From contig MU385932.1 of assembly GCA_022497145.1 (NCBI GenBank), positions 94,034 through 158,033 of the forward strand: a stretch of DNA of 64,000 nt, given 5' to 3'. Made by a program: the position numbers and the translations under genes. This DNA comes from Rostrohypoxylon terebratum. Its lineage: Eukaryota; Ascomycota; Sordariomycetes; Xylariales; Hypoxylaceae. The first letter of the stretch is position 1. Each line of letters opens with the position of its first letter. Positions 1 to 9,746 of the stretch are shown piece by piece. Under the pieces are notes generated by a model, which worked only from the letters and a program-made list of their open reading frames with translations, searched no databases and was not told the origin of the DNA.

Positions 1-1
1 G

Positions 2-2235
2 CTCAAATCAAGTGCCGATAACGTGCCAGCCGCGACAGCTAGCCAATTAGTACCACACGAAGTTCAAGTTCTCGGTGAACAAGTAGTTCCGGAGGCACAC
101 ACACCAGATGATTCGATTACATACCTACTGGCCACTACTCAGGAAGACCGGAGACTTACTGCGGTTCTAAAGGCTATCGACCAGATTCTCCCAGAAACTT
201 TCAATGATATGCAGAATACCGAAGATCTGGCAATGCACGACCCGGAGATTCTCTTCAAACAAGTTATGGATGACTTAATTCGAGCTATTGACCTTCAGGA
301 AGGCGGAAAGATCTCGAAAGAGGTTATATCGCAACATAAGGTACGCTCTATCCTATAATGCAGCTGGTTCTATAGTCTAATCTATATAGAATTACCTCTT
401 CCAATATATTAGCGCGAAGCATCTCATTAGACACAGCCCACCCTGGCTCGGCATTGAAAATAGATTAACTGGACCACTTAGTCGTATATATAGCTGGCAT
501 GATGATGATGACAGAGCAGAGTCAAATCCTGTATCTATTCCGGAAGCAGGTACATTCCAAACATTTTCGGACTCATCCACAAATCACAGCAAACTTTGGA
601 CCGACCCAAGTACTGTTGGGTCGAGTTCTGGAATCGGTGAGTCAGACATTATACAACAGTTTACATACCTTCTTACAAAAGTCTGAGTAGCTATGTCGAT
701 GTTAGATTCTACCCCAGACATTTCTATTAGGTCGGATCTTCAGAAGAAACCACTTGGCGTTGAAGATGAATCAACTGGCTCGATGCGAGAAGGAGATGAA
801 GGAATACAGTTGGAAACTTCTCCTAATGAGGCAACCGTTTCTGAGGAAAATCCGGGCATTCCTATCCTTGGATCACTTTTTGCGCTAGATCACCTCGCTT
901 ATTTTGGGCCATTGGACATGGAGGAGCTATTAGATTACGGTCCAGACTCGCTAGATTCTACCGATGACATAGAGACTCCTTCAAAAGGTCCAGAAAGCGA
1001 ACCTGAATATAAATTGCAGCGAGATAGGGCATCTCCTTCTCATGAACAGTCAATGAAGGAAAGTATATTTTCGTGTATCCAAAGCGTTTGTACCGTTTCT
1101 GCCTAGATCAAGAGACGCTAACCATGTTATGGTATAACAGGACAACCCAGAAGAAGAAACCGATCCAATAACACGCTCTCCAGGCGTATTTAACGAACTA
1201 GTAGAGAGCCAAGAGGCCACAGAGGCAAAAGCTAAGACTAAAGTAGTATCATTTGACCCCCAGCTTAGGTACTTGCCAGAAGACTCAGACTCAGGTTCAG
1301 AATCACAACATTCAACGCTATCTGATTCGACTTTAACCGTCCCAGGGCACGAACTGGACGCAAATAATGAATCGGAAGTTGACTACCCTACAATTAAGTC
1401 TAAGCATGCAACTATAGACGGTATGATATGGCCTCTTCTTACCTTGATGTGAAACAAGCTTCCTCTAATGTCTAGTTAGATCCTTTGGAAACCGTGTCAG
1501 TGAAATCCTACAGCTATCCATCTGAGAAAGTAGATGTTGGAGACCCTAGGTCATTCTTGGATTCTCGTAAGTTCACACCAAGTAGACAACACGAGCATAA
1601 CTTATGTTCTGGAATTATAGGATACCGGATACACAAAGATACTGATTTCCAACCTGGACGTGTAAGAGCATACCCCCTGCTCAGTAGATCGAGCTAATAA
1701 ACACAGGTATTTAAAACTTTGTGGCCCGAACCAAGAGATGATAAAACGCCGGGCGTTGAAGGTAGAATCAGAAGCAAATTCTATATCGGGATCCGGCGAT
1801 TTATAATTATCGCTACCGACGAAGCGGGTCATTCTACATGTGTGTAAGAGCATCTCTTACCTAAGATTCATTCTACCTAGCAAGCTAACTCCGCGTTCTA
1901 GCCCTATTCTCACTTACGGAAGGAGAGGCTGTACCAAAGCTGGAGTGAATCCGAAGACCCATGGAATAATATATAGTGTATCAGACGGCACAAAAGAGAG
2001 AGAACCTAGGTTACTAAAAGGGGAGCCCGAATTGGGATTTCCCTCAGTTAAAATAGACGGGTATCTAGACGACGACCCCCTGCCGAAAGAAAGCCGAGTC
2101 AATTATGCCAAGTTCATCACAATCGAGCACAACACGAAAATTTTCTTTATTGGGTTTATTTCATTCCTGGACTTTAAAAAGGTGGTACGGGCTACTAATG
2201 AATGTTGGGAGAAAAATATGCGAAAAGAGAGATGA
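2..2235 (+). CDS. DUF6590-domain protein, 5'-partial at window edge
   Basis: The reading frame is open to the left edge, so the true start lies outside the window. Exons with consistent phase: 2-340, 420-636, 691-1085, 1141-1420, 1480-1661, 1707-1843, 1902-2235. The third exon's donor (GTTTGT at 1086) is the least certain join. The N-terminal two thirds are acidic and Ser/Glu-rich with no recognised fold. The C-terminal approximately 180 residues match the fungal DUF6590 pattern: a 'GRVFKTLWPEP' entry motif, a hydrophobic strand 'RRFIIIATDE', then 'CVPILTYGRRG', 'HGIIYS', 'SRVNYAKFITIEHN' and 'FFIGFI'. The last motifs straddle the intron 1844-1901. DUF6590 proteins are common in Pezizomycotina, often on long disordered chains, and have no established biochemical role; I assign none. 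The gene converges on the carboxylesterase downstream. Confidence 0.7.
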
Positions 2236-2592
2236 TAATTAATAGGTACCTAGTATTCGAGGTTCCAGTACTTCGTACCTAAATGGATTTAGACAGGGTG
2301 GACCTAATAGGAGCCCGTCTATTCGCTGAAAGTCGCTATATTCTAGTGGACAGCTTGCGGGGTTTAGGCATTTAACCACTAAAATAGGTAGCGGTATTGT
2401 ACTTCATAATGGGCACTGAAATAAAACGCTGCGTGGTGTACCCTGAGCTACTCGCAACATCCACAGATCAATTTTTTTTTTGGTTCGTTATGTTGACCTC
2501 TTCTAAATGGATGACCTAGTTACAGACTACCTTAAGAGTGTGTCTTTCTAACTCTTATTTGCCTACCTATCTAAGCTCATTCCTTCATCTTC

Positions 2593-4772
2593 TTATACTC
2601 CGGACTCTTTTCTCACTTTCTCGCTGTTTATGAATTCACACCTCTCAAATATTTTCTCCCATCTCAAAGCCTGCTCCGCCTCCGACGGAGTATCCCCATT
2701 GCCATCTTTACTAATGGAAACGGGCGTGTTTCCATACGGCCCTCCAAATAATTTCACGGAGACCTTATTTGGAAATTCCTTCTTCAGCTCATCTTTCGTC
2801 ACGCCACCAAAAGCCGATGGCCATGCATGAGCCCCACTCCCATCCCCATTAGCGATGCCAGAGGTCACAAACTTCGCGATACTCCGACTCATCACCTTGG
2901 ACAATTCTAATTGTGCTGGCGAATTATCAGCCCCCGCGGCTAGTCCCTGATGGTTCAGGACATATGGGATATCGCTCAAGTGCGCGACGCGCCAAAAGGG
3001 GACTCCCATATACTCGAAGACTGGGGTGTACCGCGTCGCGTTGAATTCATACAAGTGCATCTTCTCTGGGGCCACACCTCCGTTCTTGACGTATTGCCAT
3101 GCGAAGTCAAGGACAGGACACGTGAACCAGATGTCCTTGTTTAGCTGCGCGGCACGATAGTACTGAGCTGAAATGGGTCCATCGTAGTCCGGTCTTACCA
3201 TGCCCTCAAAATCCTCAACTGGGTACAGCTCCAGCAACTTAGCTTTCGTAGACTCGGAGTGTCCAGTCAGCCAGAGTCCAAAACTTCCCAGTACCTCCTC
3301 GTCAGTTGAAGTGGTTGGAGAAGCGTACCATGCTCCTTCATTAGCTACCCAGGAAGCAATGATTGACACACCCTTGGAGAATTTCCCGGCGCGCATCAGC
3401 TCAGTGGGCCGGTCGGTGATGAAGTCTCCATCATAAGTGGGATAGAAGAACGCCTCTCCGAATGGCGGACGTGCGGCACGGGATGCCGTGACGGAGAGGT
3501 TGGTCAGAACTTCAAAAGGGACTTCCTGTAAGCATTGAAGGGTCTCCGCAGACTGGCTATCTTCGTTCTTGATACATCCCACCCCTTGAGCTACCGTAGC
3601 GCTGTTATTCGCTACCAAATCCGACATGGTATTGAAATTGAGCCCTGTAGCCCCGGACATCATCCTGACGCTTACGTAAGCTGGAATGGAGACATGTTCG
3701 AGACTGGGAGATCACTTACACAGCTTGCTGGAATGGAGCATCCTGCTTCCCTTCAAACGCGATCAATTGTAAGCTAATATCACTAGCCCCGACACTTTGT
3801 CCAATTGCGGTCACTTTCGTAGGTTAAACGGTCAGCAAGCCAGCGCTACGGGAAGATCCATTCTTGAAAAAAGGGGCACTTACCACGCTGCGGGTCCCCA
3901 CCGAAGTTTTCAATATTATCACGTACCCCTTTATATCAAGATCTGTTAGTTTAATCAAGCGCAAGCAAATAATAGGCATCACATACACTCGAGAGCGGCT
4001 CGTTGGTCACGCAAGCCAGCATTAGTATGTTTCGCATCAATGAGTGCTTTACTTGTCGCGAAACCGAAGACTATTGAACCATGTTAGGGAGTAGCACATG
4101 GTGTCTGAAAAGGTACAAGGAACATACAACCTAAGCGATAGTTTATGCCAACAAAGATTAATGGCTGACCATCTGCAGCAGCCTGTCTTACTATGCCATC
4201 CGGTTCGTACAAGATATCTGAGGCTGACCCCAGAGCATGGCCACCTATGATAGCAGTCAGCCACAGCGTTCTAGCTGGTTTGATGCTAGACGAAAGGGGT
4301 ACATACCTCCGTGTAGCCATACTATAACCGGCAACTTAGCATCCGGCGCCGTGGCTTGCGGCCGAGCAATCCTCAGGCTCAAGCAATTTTCACTAATATT
4401 CACAATTCGGCTAGTGAATGGAAGTATATCACCAGTCCCTTGCGGACACCAGGCCCCGGACTGGGTGGCATCAAGCACAGTTCCCTTCGCATGTTTGACG
4501 GGAACAGGCGGTGCAAACCGGTTCTTTCCGGAAGTATCCTCCGCGTAGAATATGTCCTGGAAATGTTCCACACCATTTGATTGGATGCCTACATATGTGA
4601 TTTCTTGGACAGGGTCGAAAACAACGGCCGAGCTAATTCCATCTGAGAAAGGAAGTTTGATACTATAGTAGTCATTTTCAAATAGAAACTGACGAAATGG
4701 TTCGATAAAGACGGCCAGAAGACCAAAGGTTAGGGCTCCCAGGCCGAGTAGCCATGGGATGGTTCTGGCCAT
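2593..4772 (-). CDS. Type-B carboxylesterase/lipase, membrane-anchored
   Basis: An alpha/beta-hydrolase of the carboxylesterase type-B family, expected to hydrolyse ester bonds of small or lipid substrates. Exons on the minus strand: 4772-4307, 4244-4131, 4070-3987, 3928-3884, 3813-3720, then 3670 (or 3664)-2593, giving about 625 residues. A hydrophobic segment at residues 5-25 acts as signal or signal-anchor. Visible family motifs are the oxyanion-hole 'WLHGG' (split by intron 1), 'NYRLGVFGF', 'LEWVRDNIENFGGDP', and the nucleophile elbow G-Q-S-V-G-A with Ser near residue 243. A Glu lies in 'ANEGAW', and a His in 'AHLSDIPYV' completes the triad. All five introns are 45-76 bp and phases agree; only the last acceptor is ambiguous by six bases. 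The catalytic set looks complete. Substrate cannot be told from sequence. It lies upstream of the RiPP-like locus but is separated from it by the rhodopsin-like gene. Confidence 0.88.
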
Positions 4773-5546
4773 TTTTTAGATTCAGGCTTCGAATGGAAGC
4801 AAACGGAGGGGCAACCTCGTATGATCCGGTCTTAACTTTTGCTCAGTATTTGGGGATGCGAATTTTCGGTTGCCAAATGGCTTGATAGTTGGACGTTTCA
4901 AAGATAGATGCGAAATACGAAGCGTTCAAATATAAAATATATGGAAGAAGGGATAGAGGAAGGGATGATTACCTCACTGGTAAATGGTCACGGCCCCCAA
5001 GTTCAGTACCTAATACATCCCATATGGATAGCCCTGGAGCCAACACATAGTATGAATTATGCTGTGCCACAGCCCCACATCTCAGTATCAGGTATCTCGG
5101 TACCCAGTCAATCAAACAGTACAGTCCTAGGTGTACTTATGACCCGGAACTCCGAGTCTACCGAAACATCTCGGCGTAGAACTAAGAAAACAAAGATCAA
5201 AAATGACCGGTCGTGTTACCACAGCTGGTGTTACCATACATCAGGTACCTACCTACCTAGGTAGATAAAACATGGTCGGGGATGACCGGGCAAGCCGGGA
5301 AGTCGCATGAAAGCCACTCATCATAAGTTCATCGGTGGCCTCGGGTGGCCTAGTAAGCTTTTATGGTGCTACCTCATTATGTCTCACTTGGTACAATCAT
5401 ACGGCACTACGGTACGCCATTTATGCTTATTTTAGCGTATTCCTCGTATACGCGTGTGGAATTGATAGATTGATACTTGTTTTCTTCGCACCTACTTACA
5501 CTATCAAGCCATCTACCTAGGACATAGGTACTTAAGACCTAGGTAC
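4773..5546. other. Gene-free spacer with CCTAGGTA-type motifs
   Basis: No convincing gene. The stretch serves as 5' flank of the carboxylesterase and 3' flank of the rhodopsin-like gene. Several ACCTAGGT/GGTACCTA motifs cluster near 5242-5265 and 5510-5545. Confidence 0.5.
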
Positions 5547-6886
5547 TCAGGGGATAGCCTCAAAACTTCTGTAAATATCAGTGCGAGCTATGATGCCCCG
5601 TCTTTGTTGAAATCTCTCGTTGGTATTCTTGTTATAGCCAGCCTCCGTAACCATCCTCGGATCTCCTTCCCACGGTACCGTCTCATTTATCGTAAGTCCC
5701 GCTGGCGAGAAAGTTCTTGTTTTCGAAGCGACGGGTAGCTCGACACCAATGTCAGATATTTTACTGGCTGCGCGGCCACTGGATAGAAGAGTCCAATGAC
5801 TCGGGTGACTTGGCCCGAGGAGGGTGATTAGACCTTCGTTGAATTTCCCTATAATAGGGGCTAACGTCGGTAGGCAACAGACGACCATAGCAACATTAAC
5901 TTCAATCTCCGACCAAAGGATGAACAGAGTGAAATCTGCAATGAAGTCCGGGTTATCTTCCTTGTCGTAAGAAGTCACAAGGTAAATATACATCCGTGCT
6001 ATACCAGCACCAATCGTACTAGACGGAAATTAGAAACTTCCCGCCAAATGACAACATACGTGTAAGTGTGTGGATAGATGGCGATAGACTTACAACAATC
6101 CGAGCATGAAAATGCATGTTACGCCGATTTTCCTCCTTGTTGGCATATGAAGCTTCCATATGAGTGGGACCGGCATGAACATGATAATGAAGTCCGTCAG
6201 CAGGTCCGTTGCCGTGAAAACAGTGAGCATATTGAGGGTATTCGTGCATTGGGTAAGAAAGATCCCTATAGGAGCCCAGTTCCACGTCCATTCTGTCCCG
6301 CATTGGAAAAGGGTGGCGAAGAAAAATGAAATGGACCACGCGCAAATGATAACTATCATACACCAGCAGAGCCTGACAAACCATCCAGCAGGTCCGAATA
6401 TCCGCTTCCATAAAAACAGAATCGCTAACTTGATCAACCCGAAGGTGACTTTCTCAGTCGTTTGGAAAGCATACTTGTATTTCTGGGCTAGATGCTCGAG
6501 TTCTGTGGTTACGGGCCAGTCATTTTCGATAGGTGAATGGCCTGTGATTGCGCCCTGGACTGTGCCGGCGATGAAAATTCCATTCAGCGCAAGTACAAAG
6601 CCCTATAATCTTCAATGTCAGTTGACTAGAAAATATAACCCCTTAAGACGAGAAATAAGTTAGGAGTCGCGCTTACCAACGCTACTAGGGTTAACCAATC
6701 ATCCGTAGCAAACCCAGCTCTAGTTATCCATCTAGCATGGAATCTAGACGTGACCGCCGTTATAGTGATGACACAAAAGAAAGAGGCCAAAGCTATGAGA
6801 CCTGGGCGGTTACTGACCAATCTCAAGTGCGTCGAGTAGGCCATTTTTCTTCGATTCGTAGTGATTATACTGTGAATGGAGTTCAA
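5547..6886 (-). CDS. Fungal rhodopsin-like seven-helix membrane protein (1)
   Basis: Integral membrane protein of the fungal 'rhodopsin' domain family (the Pth11/CFEM-adjacent seven-helix type), not a retinal opsin. Exons: 6886-6677, 6602-6094, 6018-5547; 396 residues, phases consistent. Seven hydrophobic spans are visible, starting with 'LIALASFFCVITITAV'. Family landmarks are 'GFATDDWLTLVA' after helix 1, 'YAFQTTEKVTFGLIKLAILFLWKRIF', the extracellular Cys-rich turn 'LFQCGTEWTWNW', and 'NTLNMLTVFTATDLLTDFIIMFMPVPLIWKLHMPTRRKIGV' split across the usual loop. The C-terminal about 110 residues are cytosolic and polar. ATG at 6844 is an alternative start. It is divergent from the UstYa-like gene at 7292, with 405 bp between, so they may share a promoter. 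Function in fungi is poorly known; some members are signalling receptors. Confidence 0.85.
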
Positions 6887-7291
6887 CTGGGAATAAATGA
6901 GTTATGTTGAGGGATAATTATATGTAACAAGCGATTGGAAGAAGTCCAGAATTCGAGTAGGCATAAAAGGCTGCAACCTCAAGGCGAAGGATCATGTTCT
7001 CCGGGATGTCACCCTTAAACTTCGCTATGATTTGCTGGAGCTATGTACATCATGCTGACGAAGTGTGGCAACTCGAATGATCCAAATCCACAGCCTATCA
7101 TTCCGTTGGGTGGTAGTATTATGCAGCTCCTTCAGCTTCAAGTAACACAATGCCGGATATATTCCATAAAAGGTAGGTGATTCCCAGGGCTGTTCTAAAG
7201 TAGCTACCTATATACATAGTTCTGTGTGACAATTCCTTGAGAACGAGAAAAAAAAGCCCCCATGCCTGGGACAACAACATAGACCACCAGA
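6887..7291. promoter_or_regulatory. Shared divergent promoter region
   Basis: A 405-bp interval between divergently oriented start codons of the rhodopsin-like gene and the first UstYa-like gene. No specific operator could be recognised; a G/A-tract lies just upstream of 7292. Confidence 0.4.
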
Positions 7292-8125
7292 ATGGCTATT
7301 CTTTCTCATGACGAAGAGGATCACGGGTTGCTCACAGACATTGATGGAGCTGAAACTCGTGATAATGTAGTTTATCCCCTTTCTACACGTAAAGCTGGGG
7401 GTCGAACACAAAGCCTTCTCTTAGGACTACTTTCAGCGTCGCTATTGGTCAATCTGTTGACTCTCATGTTCTATCTCTTGCCGTCCAAGCAGCCACTTTC
7501 AAAGTATGCCAGCCTTGCACGCAACATCGAGGAGCCCTACGTACGTATGACTCCATACAGTTCCCAAAATGACACGCTACAAGACCAATTATGGGATTCT
7601 ATCAACATAGATTCTGGTGTTGTCGCACTCTCCGATTCATGGGCGGCTCAGCATAACCTACGCACTGCGCAACGATTCCCTTGGGATCAGACCAAAGGAA
7701 TATACATCCTCCACGGCTTCCACAATTTGCACTGTTTGAAGATAATTCACATCACGCTAAGTGAGCTTCGACGCGGAGTTCCTCAGTCACGTTCCCGGCA
7801 TCACGTCGATCATTGCTTGGATGCATTGCGCAGACAAATCTTGTGTGATGCAGATGATACACCGAGGGCGACGGATAGGAGACCAGAGGTGCTGAGTGGC
7901 CTCAATCAACACCGCATGTGTCGAAGTTGGGAGCAGCTAGAAGACTGGGCTAAGAAACATACGGCCTGCTACAAGCGTCCCGAAGACCCAGAGAGAGACG
8001 GAAAGCCTAAGCTAGATAGGTTCAAACACTGCCCCCCAGACAGCGGATACGTCGTCAATGACGATTACGTACCGTCGGATGAGATCTTGGTAGGAATCCC
8101 GGAGGAGTCTCAAGAAAGACAGTGA
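7292..8125 (+). CDS. UstYa-family (DUF3328) oxidase-like protein A
   Basis: Single-exon, 277 residues. It has a cytosolic N-terminus, one transmembrane helix at about residues 41-63, and a lumenal domain with the two H-x-x-H-C motifs that define the UstYa/DUF3328 family: His-Asn-Leu-His-Cys at 144-148 and His-Val-Asp-His-Cys at 171-175. UstYa proteins are fungal enzymes, presumed metal-dependent, that crosslink or oxidise side chains of ribosomal peptides (ustiloxin, phomopsin, asperipin, cyclochlorotine pathways). Both motifs are intact. The stretch after the second motif is longer and more charged than usual, with Cys at 'RMCRSWEQLEDW' and in the tail. It converges on the repeat precursor gene (8611-9015, minus), 485 bp away. 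This adjacency supports a role in modifying that peptide. Confidence 0.88.
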   Translation: MAILSHDEEDHGLLTDIDGAETRDNVVYPLSTRKAGGRTQSLLLGLLSASLLVNLLTLMFYLLPSKQPLSKYASLARNIEEPYVRMTPYSSQNDTLQDQLWDSINIDSGVVALSDSWAAQHNLRTAQRFPWDQTKGIYILHGFHNLHCLKIIHITLSELRRGVPQSRSRHHVDHCLDALRRQILCDADDTPRATDRRPEVLSGLNQHRMCRSWEQLEDWAKKHTACYKRPEDPERDGKPKLDRFKHCPPDSGYVVNDDYVPSDEILVGIPEESQERQ

Positions 8126-8610
8126 ACCTGGAATTAATAGTGAAATATGATACTGGTACCTTACGAACAGGTAACAAGACACCCTTCAAAGGTTGATAGC
8201 AGGTTGAATAGACTGAGAGAATGGATATTAAACGGCTATGGAGCGGATCATCTGCTCAAGGTAGAATAAATAAAGGCCTTTTCTTGTATGCAAGCACTAG
8301 TTAGGGATATTTCCATAGTTATCTTGACGTTACCAGTTCCAAATCTAAGCATATGTACAACTGCCTCCATCTAAAGTTTCTCTAGATCATAAAGACTGCA
8401 CTATACCAAAGATTTCGTATGCTGCCAGTTTAATACGTGTAATTTAGTGGCATAAAGTGTAAGTAAGTGCCTAGGTATTACCACAAGAATAGCTATAAAT
8501 TTAGAGAATGTTCCTATGTGCCATTTCCATCTGTAAATGATCATATCGTAATTTGAAATTGGACATCAAGTTCACTCAGAATAAGTCGCCCATCGATAGC
8601 ATTCCCATAA
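8126..8610. other. Convergent 3' spacer
   Basis: AT-rich interval between the stop codons of UstYa-like A and the precursor gene. It holds both 3' UTRs and no coding frame that I can support. Confidence 0.5.
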
Positions 8611-9015
8611 CTAGAACCCATCTGCAACATCGACATCCTCATCCTCGCGCTTCTTGAATCCGTCGCCAACGTCGACGTCCTCATTACCACGCTTCTTAAA
8701 GCCATCTCCTACCTGCACTTCTGCATCTTCCCGTTTTTTGAAACCATCTCCAAGGCCAATATCGGTTTCTTCACGTCTCTTGAATCCGTCCGCAACAGCT
8801 ATCTCGGCTTCGTCACGACTGGCTAGGTGGTTAACTGCTCGTGCCGTGTCTCGACGAGAAACAGTTGCTGGGTCCAGCAAGGTGTTATCTTCAGAAATGA
8901 ATTAGTTCTGGTGTCGATAAACGTAAACAGTCAACAACTCACGGGCAGTCGGAGCCGCCACAGCAAAGGTGGCAGCAAACTGAAGAATAATAGTGGTGAT
9001 GGAAAGAGTCCGCAT
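8611..9015 (-). CDS. Candidate RiPP precursor: signal peptide plus five KR-spaced repeats
   Basis: Small secreted repeat peptide, 116 residues. Exon 1 is 9015-8943 (24 codons plus 1 nt), the intron is 8942-8889 (GTGAGT...AAG), and exon 2 is 8888-8611. Exon 1 encodes an N-terminal signal peptide ending near Ala-Pro-Thr-Ala. Exon 2 has a short leader, then five 11-residue units at 8782-8814, 8740-8772, 8698-8730, 8656-8688 and 8614-8646. The units fit x-x-x-[ED]-[IV]-x-[VL]-[AG]-D-G-F. The first four are followed by K-R-R or K-K-R, which are Kex2-type sites; the last ends at the stop codon right after Phe. The period is exactly 42 nt. This layout (signal peptide, repeated cores, dibasic spacers) is that of dikaritin-type precursors such as UstA, PhomA or GigA. 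Two UstYa-family genes flank it. Phe is the only aromatic residue in the units. No known product is recognised. Confidence 0.82.
8614..8814 (-). repeat. Five 42-nt in-frame repeats encoding the presumed core peptides
   Basis: Tandem imperfect repeats within the precursor gene. Each 42-nt unit has 33 nt for an 11-residue core and 9 nt for the K-[KR]-R spacer. The codons for Asp-Gly-Phe vary between units (GGA/GGT/GGC/GGG, TTC/TTT) while the amino acids are invariant, so selection appears to act on the protein. Confidence 0.85.
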
Positions 9016-9746
9016 TGTTCTTTGTATTTTAGCAAGGCTGTAGTGTGATGAAGTTCAACGAGGAAACCTACTGATGGTGCTCATTTAATTAAATCCGGGA
9101 TACACTTGTCTTACCAGAGGTCAAATAGTCCTAGAGGTATTATCTTCCGGGCTGGATGATACCAAGTCCAAGCCATCTGTCATAGGACTTGAATGTAATC
9201 TTCAACATTAAGTCCAACGTAACATTCTATGAAGTCGTGCTCCCACCTATCCTGCTACCATAGCGAATAGGGGGAATTCGGCCAAGATCGTCGCCACCAC
9301 GGAACACAAAACTAGACACATAAGCTATGCAGGCCTTGTTTGAATGCTTTCAAATGGTAAGTGGATAAAGGGGCTCGGGCAGATTTTAATATATTTTGCG
9401 TTACACTGTAGGTACTTGAGTCAACCTTGAATACAACGCAACTATGCTTCGAAGGATTCGCTTTTGACGCGTAGGCAATATATAGAGACCTCATTGGCTG
9501 ATGTGAAGGTCTTATAGGTATGACGAGAGAAGCCACCACTGTTACACGACAGCGTAGGTACCTAGTTGCTTTTTCAATGCACACAGTGTTTTTCCGACCA
9601 GCGCCACAGGGGGTCGGGTTTATTATAGGCACCTTAATACCCAAATACCTTAGGTAGGTACCTACACATGTCTAATATGTCAAAGTTCAAAATGCTCCAA
9701 ATATTTCCCAACATCGCGTTTGCTCTACATAGACAGGAACAACCAT
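9016..9746. promoter_or_regulatory. Divergent promoter between precursor and UstYa-like B
   Basis: 731 bp between the precursor start (9015, minus) and UstYa-like B (9747, plus). It holds two perfect TAGGTACCTA palindromes at 9555-9564 and 9655-9664, exactly 100 bp apart. The same palindrome occurs elsewhere in the window (for example 2243-2252), so its role as an operator is not established. Confidence 0.4.

Noticed and set aside
8611..8880. Alternative reading of the repeat protein as an alpha-factor-like mating pheromone precursor
   Set aside because: Pheromone precursors repeat an aromatic-rich core with Kex2 and dipeptidyl sites. Here the units are acidic, vary in sequence and lack Trp, and two UstYa-type genes flank the gene, so the RiPP reading fits better, though it is not proven.
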